Assembly: GCA_020061355.1 (NCBI GenBank) | Contig: JAGUYK010000026.1 | Span: 44,949-108,948 of the forward strand | Reading direction: 5' to 3' | DNA: 64,000 nt | Source of the DNA: Ignavibacteriales bacterium | Lineage (GTDB): Bacteria; Bacteroidota; Ignavibacteria; Ignavibacteriales; Melioribacteraceae | Part shown: piece after piece, positions 47,023 through 56,049 of the stretch | Numbering within the stretch: the stretch's first letter is position 1 | Layout: each line of letters starts with the position of its first letter | Made by a program: the position numbers and the translations under genes | The notes under the pieces: model-generated | The model's database searches: none | What the model was told of the DNA's origin: nothing | The model's input: only the letters and a program-made list of their open reading frames with translations

Positions 47023-48021
47023 CTAAGCATGAGTTTTATAACTTTGAAGGAGCTTCATATAATTTGCTCTTTCGAATGCCGCCGGCTGAGCAATTTTTTT
47101 CTGGCTCATACTTCCCTTCATCATTTTGATCGAATCGTATTCATTTTTTTCCATCCACTCCTTCATTCCGTCAAGTATCTCTGTAATTCTACCAATCCCC
47201 TTGACAAGCAGTTCTGAAGCCATCATGGCTACATCGCCGCCAGCCATCATAACTTTAATAACATCTTCATGGGAATGAATTCCACTTGTAGCGCCGAGAG
47301 ATGCTTTAACATTATCATAAAGAATTGCAATCCATCTTAGCGGCAAACGCATTTCCCAATTCGAACTTAATACAAGATTAGGCACTACTTCAAGATTCTC
47401 GAGATCGAAATCGGGTTGATAGAATCTATTAAACAGTACTAATCCGTCTGCACCGGCTTTATCCAATCTTCTTGCCATGTTAGATGTTGATGTGAAGAAA
47501 GGACTCAATTTCATTGCAACGGGAATCTTAACATTCTTTTTCACTTCTGTTAGCACATCCACATACATAGTTTCTACTTCTGAGCCGGTAATATTTGGAT
47601 TGGTTGCAATGTAATAAACATTCAATTCAAGAGCGTCGGCACCAGCCTGTTCGATATTCTTTGCATACTTTATCCATCCACCGGTGCTAACACCATTTAA
47701 GCTTCCGATAACAGGAATGTTAACAGCTTTCTTTAAATTGGCGATATGATCAAGATATTGAAACGGTGTTAAATGAAACTGTTCAGGTTCAGGAAAATAG
47801 CTTAATGCTTCCGCATAACTTTCCGTTCCGTAAGAGAGGTAATGATCGAGTTCACCTGATTCGTGTGTAATTTGTTCTTCAAACAATGAATAGACAACCA
47901 CTGCAGCAGCTCCTGCATCCTCCATCTTTTTTACATTATCGACACTCTGGGATAACGGAGATGAAGACGGCACGATGGGATTCTTTAATTTCAATCCCAT
48001 ATATGTTGTTGTTAGATCCAT
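47023..48021 (-). CDS. Dihydroorotate dehydrogenase-like flavoprotein
   Basis: A 332-residue TIM-barrel flavoprotein of the DHODH superfamily. It has [20 protein letters not shown] (FMN/phosphate-type N-terminus), [49 protein letters not shown] (Lys of the FMN site) and the final barrel motif [15 protein letters not shown]. It lacks the usual base-loop Cys/Ser context of true PyrD, so orotate synthesis is uncertain. It lies 81 bases downstream of nifJ on the same strand and is likely co-transcribed. In this gene pair it may use electrons from, or pass them to, ferredoxin, but that is speculation. Confidence 0.82.
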   Translation of the reverse strand: MDLTTTYMGLKLKNPIVPSSSPLSQSVDNVKKMEDAGAAAVVVYSLFEEQITHESGELDHYLSYGTESYAEALSYFPEPEQFHLTPFQYLDHIANLKKAVNIPVIGSLNGVSTGGWIKYAKNIEQAGADALELNVYYIATNPNITGSEVETMYVDVLTEVKKNVKIPVAMKLSPFFTSTSNMARRLDKAGADGLVLFNRFYQPDFDLENLEVVPNLVLSSNWEMRLPLRWIAILYDNVKASLGATSGIHSHEDVIKVMMAGGDVAMMASELLVKGIGRITEILDGMKEWMEKNEYDSIKMMKGSMSQKKIAQPAAFERANYMKLLQSYKTHA

Positions 48022-48059
48022 AAATTAACTCCTATATTTAAAATTTTAGACCCGTTTAC

Positions 48060-48088
48060 CGGACCGGAGAATTTTATTCCCCGATCCG
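48060..48088 (-). other. Imperfect hairpin between nifJ and DHODH-like gene
   Basis: CGGACCGGAGAA (48060-48071) pairs with TTCCCCGATCCG (48077-48088) with two mismatches around a 5-base loop. No U-run follows, so read-through into the DHODH-like gene is expected. Confidence 0.4.
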
Positions 48089-48102
48089 TTCAAGGATTGA
48101 AT

Positions 48103-51100
48103 TTAATTCTCTTTTTTCTCAACGCTTCCATTATTCGAATAATCGAATGCAGCCATCTGCTCATATAATTTCCAGCGTTTCAATACTTCTTCCTGAGCAG
48201 AGATTAGAAGTTCTTTAGCTTCTTTCGGATGCGATTTAGTTAACATCTTATAGCGTGTTTCTTTATAGATATAGTCTTCCAGTTTAATCTTCGGAGCTTT
48301 GGAATCGAGTTTAAGAGGATTTTTTCCTTCTTTCAGATTTTCAGGATGATAACGGAACAAGGTCCAATAACCGCTTTCCACAGCAAGTTTCTGACTATCC
48401 ATTCCTTTAGCCATATTAATTCCATGAGCGATGCAATGGCTATAAGCTATTATTATAGATGGACCGTCATAAGCTTCAGCTTCAAGGAAGGCGCGGACAG
48501 TTTGAGCATCGTTAGCACCCATAGCAACTCTTGCAACGTAAACGTTTCCATAGTTTATGGCCATCATAGCAAGATCTTTCTTAGCATTTGGTTTTCCTGC
48601 AGCGGCAAATTTAGCAACTGCACCCATTCCGGTTGCTTTAGACATCTGTCCTCCGGTATTAGAGTAGACTTCTGTATCGAGAACAAGAATGTTAACATTT
48701 TTACCGGATGCGATAACATGGTCCAATCCGCCATAACCGATATCATATGCCCATCCGTCACCGCCAATAATCCATACAGACTTTTTAACAAGATAATCGG
48801 CAGCTTCCAATAATTTTTCAGTCTGAGGAGATTTAATACTTTGTAGTTTTTTCTTTAATTCAGCAACACGTTCTCTCTGTTCATAAATACCGGTCTCATC
48901 TTTCTGATCTGCATTTATTATAGAATCAGCAAACTCTTTACCGAGCTGTTCACTTAATCTTCCTAACAATTCTTTTGCGAATTGATTCTGTTTATCAATT
49001 GCAAGACGCATACCCATACCGAACTCGGCATTATCCTCGAACAAGGAATTTGACCATGCAGGACCACGACCTTCTTTATTGACAGCCCATGGTGTTGTTG
49101 GTAAGTTGCCGCCATAGATTGAAGAACAACCGGTTGCATTTGCAACCATTGTTCGATCACCGAACAATTGTGAGACGAGTTTAACATAAGGAGTTTCACC
49201 GCAACCCGAGCATGCACCGGAAAATTCAAACAATGGTTCGAGAAGCTGGTTGCTTTTAATTAAGGCTGTGTTGACTAGACGTCTATCAATTTCAGGAAGT
49301 TCAAGGAAATAATCGAAATTTACTCTCTCCTGTTCCCTGATCGGTATCTGCGGAATCATATTAAGAGCTTTGAGGCGTGTTTCTTTTTTATTTTTTGCCG
49401 GACATACTTCAAAGCATAATTCGCAGCCTGTACAATCCTCTGCAGCAACCTGAATTGTATATGCATATCCTTCGGGAAATTCTTTCCCTTTTGCATCCAT
49501 AAATTTGAATGAAGCAGGTTTGTCATCAAGATATTTTTTATCATACACTTTAATTCTTATTGCAGCATGCGGGCAGACAAGGGCACATTTACCGCACTGG
49601 ATACACCATTCGAGATCCCATTCTGGAACTTCGAGGGCGATGTTTCTCTTTTCCCATCTTGTTGTTGCTGAAGGGAATGTACCGTCAATAGGCATTTCAC
49701 TTACTTTAACTTCATCGCCTTTACCAGCCATCATCTTTGCAAGAACATTCTTAACATAATCTGGAGCTTTTTCCGAGACAATCGGAGGAAGTTCAATAGT
49801 ACTTGTTGTTTGTGCCGGTACATCAATCTGGTACAAATGAGCAAGGGTCTGGTCAACAGCTTCATAATTCTTTTTAACTATATCCTCCCCTTTAGCACCG
49901 TAAGTTTTCTTAATTGATTTCTTAATCTGCTCTATAGCTTCATCTTTTGGAAGGACACCGGATATTGCAAAGAAGCAGGTTTGCATTATTGTATTAACCC
50001 TGCCACCCATTCCAGTTGCAGTAGCAACTGCGTAACCGTCGATTGCATAGACTTTCAGTTTTTTATCAATTATCTGCTGCTGAACTTTTTTAGGAAGTTT
50101 ATCCCATGTTTCTTCTTTACTGAATGGCGAATTAATCAAGAATGTTCCGCCTTCAATAATTTTCTCCAGTACATCGAATTTTTCAAGAAGTCCGAATGAA
50201 TGGCAGCCGACAAATTTCGCTGTCTGAATAAGATAAGTTGAATGAATCGGTTTAGGTCCGAATCTTAAATGTGATATAGTAGTAGAGCCGGATTTTTTCG
50301 AATCATAAACAAAATATCCCTGGGCATAATTTTCAGTTTCTTCACCTATGATCTTAATCGAATTTTTATTTGCACCGACTGTTCCGTCTGCGCCCAATCC
50401 GTAGAAAAGGCATCTAACAACAGAATCGGGATCGGTCATAAAGTTTGGATCGTAATCTAAACTTGTAAAAGTTACGTCATCATTTATTCCAACTGTGAAA
50501 TGATTTTTAGGTTCATCCAATTTCAGATTATCAAATACAGCTTTAACCATTGTCGGAGTAAATTCTTTAGATGAGAGACCATAGCGCCCACCGACAATCT
50601 TGGGCATTTTAGAAAATGGAGGATTATTCGAAGCCATTGCCTCTGAAATTGCAGCTACGATATCAAGATGTAGCGGTTCACTAAGTGCGCCGGGTTCTTT
50701 TGTTCTATCTAAGACAGCGATTTTTTCGGTTGTTTTTGGCAGTTCTTCAAGAAAATGCTTTGCCGAAAACGGTCTATACAATCTTACTTTAATAATACCA
50801 ACTTTTTCTTCCATTCTTTCAGTTAAATACTCTACTGTTTCCTGGGCAGTCTCCGCACCGGAGCCCATTAAAATAACGACTCGTTTTGCATCAGGGGCGC
50901 CGTAATAATCGAATAATTTGTATTGACGGCCTGTTATCTTTGCAAACTGATTCATTGCATTCTCAACAATCTCCGGACATGCATTATAAAATTTATTAAC
51001 AGTCTCTCTTCCCTGGAAATAGACATCGGGATTCTGAGCCGTACCACGTATGAAAGGATTCTCAGGATTTAATGCTCTTTTCTTGAATTCTGCAACAGAT

Positions 51101-51693
51101 TTAGGGTCGATCATTTCATTAAGATCTTCATCCGATAACTCTTCCATCTTCATTACCTCAGATGAAGTTCTGAATCCATCGAAAAAATGGATGAAAGGAA
51201 TTCTTGATTCAAGTGATGCTTTATGTGTGATAATAGCCGTATCCATAACTTCCTGCACTGAATTCGAGCAGATAAGTCCGAATCCTGTTTGTCGTGTTGC
51301 CATTACGTCGCTATGATCACCAAAGATTGATAAAGCAGCAGCAGCTAATGAACGGGCACTTACATGGAAAACAGCCGGAGTCAGTTCTCCTGCAATTTTA
51401 TACATATTAGGAATCATAAGGAGTAATCCCTGTGAAGCGGTAAATGTTGTTGTAAGAGCACCGCTTTGAAGAGCTCCGTGAACTGCACCGGAAGCTCCAC
51501 CTTCGCTCTGCATTTCGGTTACAGATGGAACTGTTCCCCAGATATTTTTATCAAGACGAGCAGCCCATGCATCCGAAAGTTCACCCATAGTTGATGAAGG
51601 AGTTATCGGGTAGATTGCAATTACCTCGCTTACACGGTATGCAACAGATGCAGCGGCTTCATTACCGTCAATAGTTATTTTTTTTCTTTCCAT
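48103..51693 (-). CDS. nifJ: Pyruvate:ferredoxin (flavodoxin) oxidoreductase
   Basis: A homodimer-type enzyme converting pyruvate and CoA to acetyl-CoA, CO2 and reduced ferredoxin, reversibly. The 1196-residue single chain contains all domains: TPP-pyrimidine domain at the N-terminus (IAIYPITPSSTMGELSDAWA), the gamma-type domain about 420-630, two 4Fe-4S ferredoxin-like motifs about 690-755 (WCIQCGKCALVCPHAA and DCTGCELCFEVCPAK), and the C-terminal TPP-binding half with the third cluster site SGACSGCGETPYVKL, GGDGWAYDIGYGGLDH and TEVYSNTGGQMSKAT. Size is normal. It marks anaerobic pyruvate metabolism. Transcribed first, before the DHODH-like gene. Upstream (51694-52185) is a long non-coding gap. 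Confidence 0.98.
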   Translation of the reverse strand: MERKKITIDGNEAAASVAYRVSEVIAIYPITPSSTMGELSDAWAARLDKNIWGTVPSVTEMQSEGGASGAVHGALQSGALTTTFTASQGLLLMIPNMYKIAGELTPAVFHVSARSLAAAALSIFGDHSDVMATRQTGFGLICSNSVQEVMDTAIITHKASLESRIPFIHFFDGFRTSSEVMKMEELSDEDLNEMIDPKSVAEFKKRALNPENPFIRGTAQNPDVYFQGRETVNKFYNACPEIVENAMNQFAKITGRQYKLFDYYGAPDAKRVVILMGSGAETAQETVEYLTERMEEKVGIIKVRLYRPFSAKHFLEELPKTTEKIAVLDRTKEPGALSEPLHLDIVAAISEAMASNNPPFSKMPKIVGGRYGLSSKEFTPTMVKAVFDNLKLDEPKNHFTVGINDDVTFTSLDYDPNFMTDPDSVVRCLFYGLGADGTVGANKNSIKIIGEETENYAQGYFVYDSKKSGSTTISHLRFGPKPIHSTYLIQTAKFVGCHSFGLLEKFDVLEKIIEGGTFLINSPFSKEETWDKLPKKVQQQIIDKKLKVYAIDGYAVATATGMGGRVNTIMQTCFFAISGVLPKDEAIEQIKKSIKKTYGAKGEDIVKKNYEAVDQTLAHLYQIDVPAQTTSTIELPPIVSEKAPDYVKNVLAKMMAGKGDEVKVSEMPIDGTFPSATTRWEKRNIALEVPEWDLEWCIQCGKCALVCPHAAIRIKVYDKKYLDDKPASFKFMDAKGKEFPEGYAYTIQVAAEDCTGCELCFEVCPAKNKKETRLKALNMIPQIPIREQERVNFDYFLELPEIDRRLVNTALIKSNQLLEPLFEFSGACSGCGETPYVKLVSQLFGDRTMVANATGCSSIYGGNLPTTPWAVNKEGRGPAWSNSLFEDNAEFGMGMRLAIDKQNQFAKELLGRLSEQLGKEFADSIINADQKDETGIYEQRERVAELKKKLQSIKSPQTEKLLEAADYLVKKSVWIIGGDGWAYDIGYGGLDHVIASGKNVNILVLDTEVYSNTGGQMSKATGMGAVAKFAAAGKPNAKKDLAMMAINYGNVYVARVAMGANDAQTVRAFLEAEAYDGPSIIIAYSHCIAHGINMAKGMDSQKLAVESGYWTLFRYHPENLKEGKNPLKLDSKAPKIKLEDYIYKETRYKMLTKSHPKEAKELLISAQEEVLKRWKLYEQMAAFDYSNNGSVEKKEN

Positions 51694-52185
51694 TAAAACA
51701 CCTTGTTAGTTTATAGTTTATAATTCTTAGTTCTCATTTGAAAGTGATTATAATTGAATAATCCATAAATATTTACAATAACCCTGCCATTTTTCGGATA
51801 GCTTAATCGTTTTTTTAACTAAAATTTGAGGGTTTTCCGATTCGAATTACTCCGATATTAGAAAATGTTGTTAGTAAATCTTATTCTTAAGAAAATCCAA
51901 AAAATTGCTTCAACAATAATAGAGATAATGAAAATGAAAATAAAGACGAGTTTATCTAATTTGAAGTGAAAATGGGAATGAAAAGGAAAGAAAGTCAGTA
52001 GTAAAAAGTTTTCAGCTATCAGAAAAAAATGTTTATGCAGAGCAAGAAACATAACCTTGAAGGTTGAGAAATGTATTCCGACACTTATAAGCTTCAAGGT
52101 TTAGAAACAAAAGGGTTGAATGATATTCGACCTTAACAAAATAAAAGACCTAATTTTATTTAATCCTGAATAACATTTAACGAGA
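51694..52185. other. 492-bp intergenic region upstream of nifJ
   Basis: I see no gene here. A minus-strand open frame of 79 codons (51858-52097) is hydrophobic, low in complexity and has no ribosome site, so I do not call it. The stretch 51915-51995 is purine-rich on the plus strand. A perfect 10-bp inverted repeat, AACCTTGAAG (52053-52062) and CTTCAAGGTT (52092-52101), 29 bases apart, is the only regular structure. A TATAAT-like box lies near 51751 on the minus strand, without a convincing upstream partner. Confidence 0.6.
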
Positions 52186-52896
52186 TTATTGGAGAGTGGT
52201 ATAGACGGATTGAACATCGTCATCATCTTCAAGAGCTTCTATAAGGTCATTTACTTCTTTTAACTGATCTCCCGATAATTCTTTTGTATTCGTTGGAATA
52301 TTCTGAAGCTCTGTAGATAATATTTCAATATCCTTTTCTTCAAGATATTTCTGCATTGAACCATATTCCTGAAATGAGCAATATATATAGATAAACTGAT
52401 CATCGTACGAGAAGTCATACAGGCCATAGTCGATCAGTTCTAATTCGAATGAATCCAGATCATCAATTTTTTCTTTACTTATTTTGAAGAGTCCTTTTCT
52501 TTCGAACATAAATGAAATCGATCCGGCACTTTGGAGTGAACCTTCATATTTTCTAAAAAGGTGCCTTACATTTGCAACCGTACGGGTTGGATTATCTGTT
52601 GCGCATTCTACAAGAACTCCGATTCCGTGAGGTGCATAACCTTCATATGTAATTTCCTGGTAACCGGTAGTATCTTTGGATGCTGCTCGTTTAACAGCCG
52701 CATCAACTTTATCTTTAGGCATATTAACGCTTTTAGCATTTTGAATTGCAATACGAAGTTTGGAGTTGGCTTTAGGATCGGGTCCACCTGCTTTAACTGC
52801 AATCTCAATATCTTTTCTAATTCTATTAAACGCTTTAGACATACGGGCAAAGCGTGCAAACATTTTATGCTTTCTAGTCTCAAATATTCTGCCCAT
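52186..52896 (-). CDS. YebC/PmpR-family DNA-binding/translation factor
   Basis: A 236-residue protein of the conserved YebC family, known as transcription regulators and, in recent work on several bacteria, as factors easing ribosome stalling at proline runs. I place the start at the ATG at 52896 (MGRIFETRKHKMFARFARMSKAF); the longer frame from 52926 runs over the promoter's -7 box. Signatures: NSKLRIAIQNAKSVNMPKDKVDAAVKRA, ITYEGYAPHGIGVLVECATDNPTRTVANVRHLF and an acidic C-terminus (EALEDDDDVQSVYTTLQ). Monocistronic. Confidence 0.94.
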   Translation of the reverse strand: MGRIFETRKHKMFARFARMSKAFNRIRKDIEIAVKAGGPDPKANSKLRIAIQNAKSVNMPKDKVDAAVKRAASKDTTGYQEITYEGYAPHGIGVLVECATDNPTRTVANVRHLFRKYEGSLQSAGSISFMFERKGLFKISKEKIDDLDSFELELIDYGLYDFSYDDQFIYIYCSFQEYGSMQKYLEEKDIEILSTELQNIPTNTKELSGDQLKEVNDLIEALEDDDDVQSVYTTLQ

Positions 52897-52923
52897 CAGT
52901 ACTATTCCGGTTTTTTGTGAGTG

Positions 52924-52955
52924 CAAAGTTAAGAAATGTAAGTAATACGATGAAA
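52924..52955 (-). promoter_or_regulatory. Bacteroidota-type promoter of the yebC-family gene
   Basis: Minus strand: TTTC (52955-52952), a 20-base spacer, then TAACTTTG (52931-52924). The -7 box is identical to that of tRNA-Leu(CAA) and matches TAnnTTTG; the -33 box matches at three of four positions. Transcription would start about 20 bases before the ATG at 52896. Confidence 0.65.
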
Positions 52956-53239
52956 TGTTTAAGTAAATTCATCTAAAATATAATTATGTTTTAAATGGAT
53001 GGAGGGGATATTAGTTCTTCGTTCTTAGTTATTGGTTCTTTGTTTGTCGGTTCACAAAGAAAAGTGAGACAAACTTTTTTATATTATTACTTTCCGCAAA
53101 AAGAGTGAGGCAAGCAATGTTTTGAGTTCTGAGTTTATTTATTAAATACCTGATTGCTCACTGTGATCTGTTCAATGATAATTTAAAACTACTTCCTTCT
53201 TGTATTCAATTCTTCCGTTTCACCTCTTACGTTTTACGC
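52956..53239. other. Intergenic region with degenerate short repeats
   Basis: No gene is seen. Bases 53013-53053 are made of GTTCTT-type units (AGTTCTTCGTTCTTAGTTAT, then TGGTTCTTTG), the same unit as the tract inside the downstream wlbA gene. Bases 53058-53120 hold two related copies of AAGTGAGACAAAC / GAGTGAGGCAAGC. These look like small dispersed repeats. Confidence 0.55.
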
Positions 53240-53827
53240 TCATCCAGTTATATCAATAACAAGATTATTCTCAAGCTTATACTTTCTGTTGGATTTGCTG
53301 CAGCGCGCAAACCCCTCTTTATCGAATACCAGCTTCTGTCCCGCTTCGCTCATCCATCCTGCTATCCGGGCTGGGTTTCCGATAACAAGAGCATAATCAG
53401 GAACATCTTTAGTTACTACTGCACCGGCACCAATAAATGCATATTTACCGATTGTTATTCCGCAAAGAATAGTTGAGTTGGCACCGAGAGATGCACCTTC
53501 TTTAACTAACGTCTTTAAATAATATTTTGAACCGACCTGCGGATATTTGCTTCGTGGATCAACGATATTAGTGAATACCATAGAAGGTCCGCAGAAGACA
53601 TAATCTTCTAAAGTAACTCCTTCATATATTGAAACATTATTCTGTATCTTAACAAAATTCCCGATAACAACATTATTTCCGACGTTCACGTTTTGTCCGA
53701 GCACACAGTCCTTACCGATCTTAGCTCCCGATTGGATATGCGAGAAATGCCAGATTTTGGTGTCCTCACCAATTTCTACGTTGTCATCAACAAAAGATGA
53801 CTCGTGTACAAAAAATTTAGTTTCCAT
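53240..53827 (-). CDS. wlbB: Left-handed beta-helix N-acetyltransferase, WlbB/WbpD-like
   Basis: A 195-residue acetyltransferase of the hexapeptide-repeat fold. Repeated [IV]GxxxxI units are plain: VEIGEDTKIWHFSHIQSGAKIG, NVVIGNFVKIQ, SLGANSTILCGITIGKYAFIGAGAVV. The opening FVHESSFVDDNVEIGEDTKIWH and closing DYALVIGNPARIAGWMSEAG match the WlbB/WbpD group, which N-acetylates UDP-2-acetamido-3-amino-2,3-dideoxyglucuronate for O-antigen sugars. It pairs with the oxidoreductase at 53907, 79 bases upstream. The matching aminotransferase (WlbC/WbpE) is not in the window. Confidence 0.85.
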   Translation of the reverse strand: METKFFVHESSFVDDNVEIGEDTKIWHFSHIQSGAKIGKDCVLGQNVNVGNNVVIGNFVKIQNNVSIYEGVTLEDYVFCGPSMVFTNIVDPRSKYPQVGSKYYLKTLVKEGASLGANSTILCGITIGKYAFIGAGAVVTKDVPDYALVIGNPARIAGWMSEAGQKLVFDKEGFARCSKSNRKYKLENNLVIDITG

Positions 53828-53835
53828 TTAATACC

Positions 53836-53900
53836 TTTTAATAGAACGCTGATGTTCGAATTTACAATTCGAAAATACGCAGATTTAACGGATTATCTTT
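53836..53900. repeat. Dispersed intergenic repeat with small hairpin
   Basis: AATAGAACGC (53840-53849) followed by TGAT recurs in the 97-bp element at 46941. A 7-bp hairpin (TTCGAAT, 5-base loop, ATTCGAA) and the tail ACGCAGATTTAACGGATTA follow. It lies between wlbB and wlbA. Confidence 0.5.
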
Positions 53901-53906
53901 GATAAA

Positions 53907-54824
53907 CTATTTATACTTTGCTAATTCTCTAATCTTCTGAACTAGCTCTATTGATGGTCGGGAGTCATCAATTCCAAATCCTCTTCCGGCAATAATTTCT
54001 TTATATACTTCAGTATGGAGATCTGTGAATCCTTCAGTGAACTCAATTTCATTTCCATCGATCTGTATCGATCTGAATGTAGAGTGCTTATTCTTTAATG
54101 CTTCTTCAGGTAGATCATTTTTATCGATTGACATGAACCATTTTACATCAGCCCGGGCAAGCTGAAGAGTGCCTCCCATTTTATTCTGCTGAACAGTTTC
54201 CAATTCATATCCTTCGACTTTTCCAAAAAGCCAGATCAAAAGATCAAACAGGTGAATACCGATATTGGTAGCAATGCCGCCAGATTTTTGGTTGTCCCCT
54301 TTCCATGAAAAGTTATACCAGAGTCCGCGGGAAGTAATATATTTAAGGATAACACGGTTCTTGGTTCTTTGTTCTTGGTTCTTAGTTAAAAGATTTTTTT
54401 TCAATTCAATTAATGAGGGATGTAGTCTTAACTGAAGAACTGTGTATATCTTCCGGTTAAATTCTTTTTCGAGCGATTGAAGTGCATCCAGGTTCCAGGG
54501 ATTAAGGACAAGCGGCTTTTCGCAAATTGCATCGGCGCCAATCCGGAGTGCAAATCTGATATGAGCGTCGTGAAGATTATTAGGTGAACAGATCGAAAGG
54601 TAATCGAGTTTGAAATCTTTCTGTTTCCGTTTAAGCATTTCGATATGGCGGTCGAATCTTTCGAACTCAGTAAAGAAAGCGGCATCCGGAAAATACTGAT
54701 CGAGAATACCAACTGAATCATGAGGATCTAAAGCAGCAATAAGATTATTGCCAGTTTCTTTAATCGCTTTTAAGTGACGCGGGGCAATATAACCGGCGAC
54801 ACCGGTAAGGGCAAAGTTTTTCAT
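53907..54824 (-). CDS. wlbA: Gfo/Idh/MocA oxidoreductase, WlbA/WbpB-like UDP-sugar 3-dehydrogenase
   Basis: A 305-residue NAD-dependent dehydrogenase. The NAD site (FALTGVAGYIAPRHLKAIKET), YFPDAAFFTEFERFDRHIEML, YLSICSPNNLHDAHIRFALR, the catalytic-lysine motif CEKPLVLNPWNLDAL and YITSRGLWYNFSWKGDNQKSGG match the WlbA/WbpB group, which oxidises UDP-N-acetylglucosaminuronate at C3. Residues about 147-157 (LTKNQEQRTKN) come from an in-frame short-repeat tract at 54356-54387 and form an extra low-complexity loop that homologues would probably lack. It is the first gene of the pair with wlbB, both serving surface polysaccharide synthesis. Confidence 0.88.
   Translation of the reverse strand: MKNFALTGVAGYIAPRHLKAIKETGNNLIAALDPHDSVGILDQYFPDAAFFTEFERFDRHIEMLKRKQKDFKLDYLSICSPNNLHDAHIRFALRIGADAICEKPLVLNPWNLDALQSLEKEFNRKIYTVLQLRLHPSLIELKKNLLTKNQEQRTKNRVILKYITSRGLWYNFSWKGDNQKSGGIATNIGIHLFDLLIWLFGKVEGYELETVQQNKMGGTLQLARADVKWFMSIDKNDLPEEALKNKHSTFRSIQIDGNEIEFTEGFTDLHTEVYKEIIAGRGFGIDDSRPSIELVQKIRELAKYK
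54356..54387 (-). repeat. GTTCTT-type short-repeat tract inside wlbA
   Basis: On the plus strand the tract reads GGTTCTTGGTTCTTTGTTCT then TGGTTCTTAGTT: four imperfect copies of a GGTTCTT unit. In the gene's frame it encodes LTKNQEQRTKNR. The same unit is scattered at 53013-53053. Confidence 0.7.
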
Positions 54825-54954
54825 ATGTGGAAAATAGGAACTAAAGGCGATAGATGGTAGAAAGAAATCATATTTTTAAAATAGAGTGTTGCTGCTTATT
54901 TCCACAAGATAATAAAGAGTATATACTTTTAAAGAAAAATTAATCCACACTTGA

Positions 54955-56034
54955 TTAATGTTTACGAGGAAGAATAATCGAGAATTTACTTCCAATACCC
55001 GGTTTACTCTCAACCAGTATATGTCCTCCATGCGCATCGATTACTTTCTTGCAAATCGCAAGACCGATTCCGGTACTGGGTTCCTGACCGGTTGGAAGAG
55101 AAGAAATTTTTTTACTTGAAAATAACTCGAAAAGGAATTTTAGCTCGCTTTCCTTTATTCCCTGTCCTTTATCAATTACATCAACTTGCACATGATTATG
55201 ATTACCGGAGACAATTACATTTATCTTTGTGTTCCGTTCCGAATATTTAATAGCATTATCAAGAATATTAGAAATAACTTCTTGAATTCTATCCGGATCA
55301 ATTTCAATAACCGGTACACCAATATTGCTTGCGAATATAATTTCAATCCCTTTTTTCTTAGAAGTCAATCTATATTCAGAAGATATTTTACGTGTGAGAT
55401 TAACGATATTGCATTTAGCTTTTTTTAATGTAACTATTCCGCTGTCAATTCTAGTAACGTCAAGTAGTCCGTTAATAATGGTCAAAAGATGATTCGACCT
55501 CTCCCTTATTGCATCCAGCATTTGATTCTTTTCATCTTCACCAATATCATCATAGGTTTTTAATATTTCCGCATAACCGAGTATTACAGAAATAGGACTT
55601 CTTAACTCATGAGCGGCAAGTCCAAGCAGATGATCTCTTTCACGTTTAATCTCCCACTTTTCCCTCGCCTGAAAAATGATTTTGCCTAGATTCTGATTGG
55701 CAAGTGTGTCCTTTGGTAGATAATCGGAAGCGCCTTCCTTCATACATTCAACAGCAATTTCTTCATCACCACTTCCGGTAATCATGATAACGGGTGCAAT
55801 ATTTTTTTCTACAATTTCTTGAAGAATTTCCAGTCCGGATTTATCGCCAAGGAAATAATCGAGGAATAGTATATATATATTTGTCTGCTGATTGTCCAGT
55901 AGATCAAATAATTCTGCGCTATTTGATACTTCTATTATTCCATAATCTAATAGCTGATTTTTATGAAGATATTTTTTAAATAGAATACGATCGGTTTTAT
56001 CATCGTCACAAAGTAATATTACTTTTTTATCCAC
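54955..56034 (-). CDS. Receiver-histidine kinase fusion protein
   Basis: A 359-residue soluble kinase with an N-terminal receiver. REC spans about 3-122 (LLCDDDKTDRILFKK, phospho-Asp in FLDYFLGDKSG, SDYLPKDT). A HisKA domain follows with the phospho-His in LLGLAAHELRSPISVILGYAE (about residue 140), and the ATPase domain ends the protein: DPDRIQEVISNILDNAIKYS (N-box), VDVIDKGQGI (G1) and STGIGLAICKKVIDAHGG (G2). All catalytic residues are intact. The start is GTG at 56034. It is last in the minus-strand signalling run, 15 bases after the response regulator, and could receive phosphate from the large PAS kinase and pass signals on. Confidence 0.9.
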   Translation of the reverse strand: MDKKVILLCDDDKTDRILFKKYLHKNQLLDYGIIEVSNSAELFDLLDNQQTNIYILFLDYFLGDKSGLEILQEIVEKNIAPVIMITGSGDEEIAVECMKEGASDYLPKDTLANQNLGKIIFQAREKWEIKRERDHLLGLAAHELRSPISVILGYAEILKTYDDIGEDEKNQMLDAIRERSNHLLTIINGLLDVTRIDSGIVTLKKAKCNIVNLTRKISSEYRLTSKKKGIEIIFASNIGVPVIEIDPDRIQEVISNILDNAIKYSERNTKINVIVSGNHNHVQVDVIDKGQGIKESELKFLFELFSSKKISSLPTGQEPSTGIGLAICKKVIDAHGGHILVESKPGIGSKFSIILPRKH

Positions 56035-56049
56035 TACAAAAATCCTTCT

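Noticed and set aside
48564-49544. Several alternative-frame open frames within nifJ
   Set aside because: They lie inside a full-length NifJ with all motifs intact and have no independent support.
51858-52097. 79-codon minus-strand open frame between yebC and nifJ
   Set aside because: Low-complexity, very hydrophobic product with no ribosome site and no recognisable family; the underlying DNA is a biased purine-rich tract.
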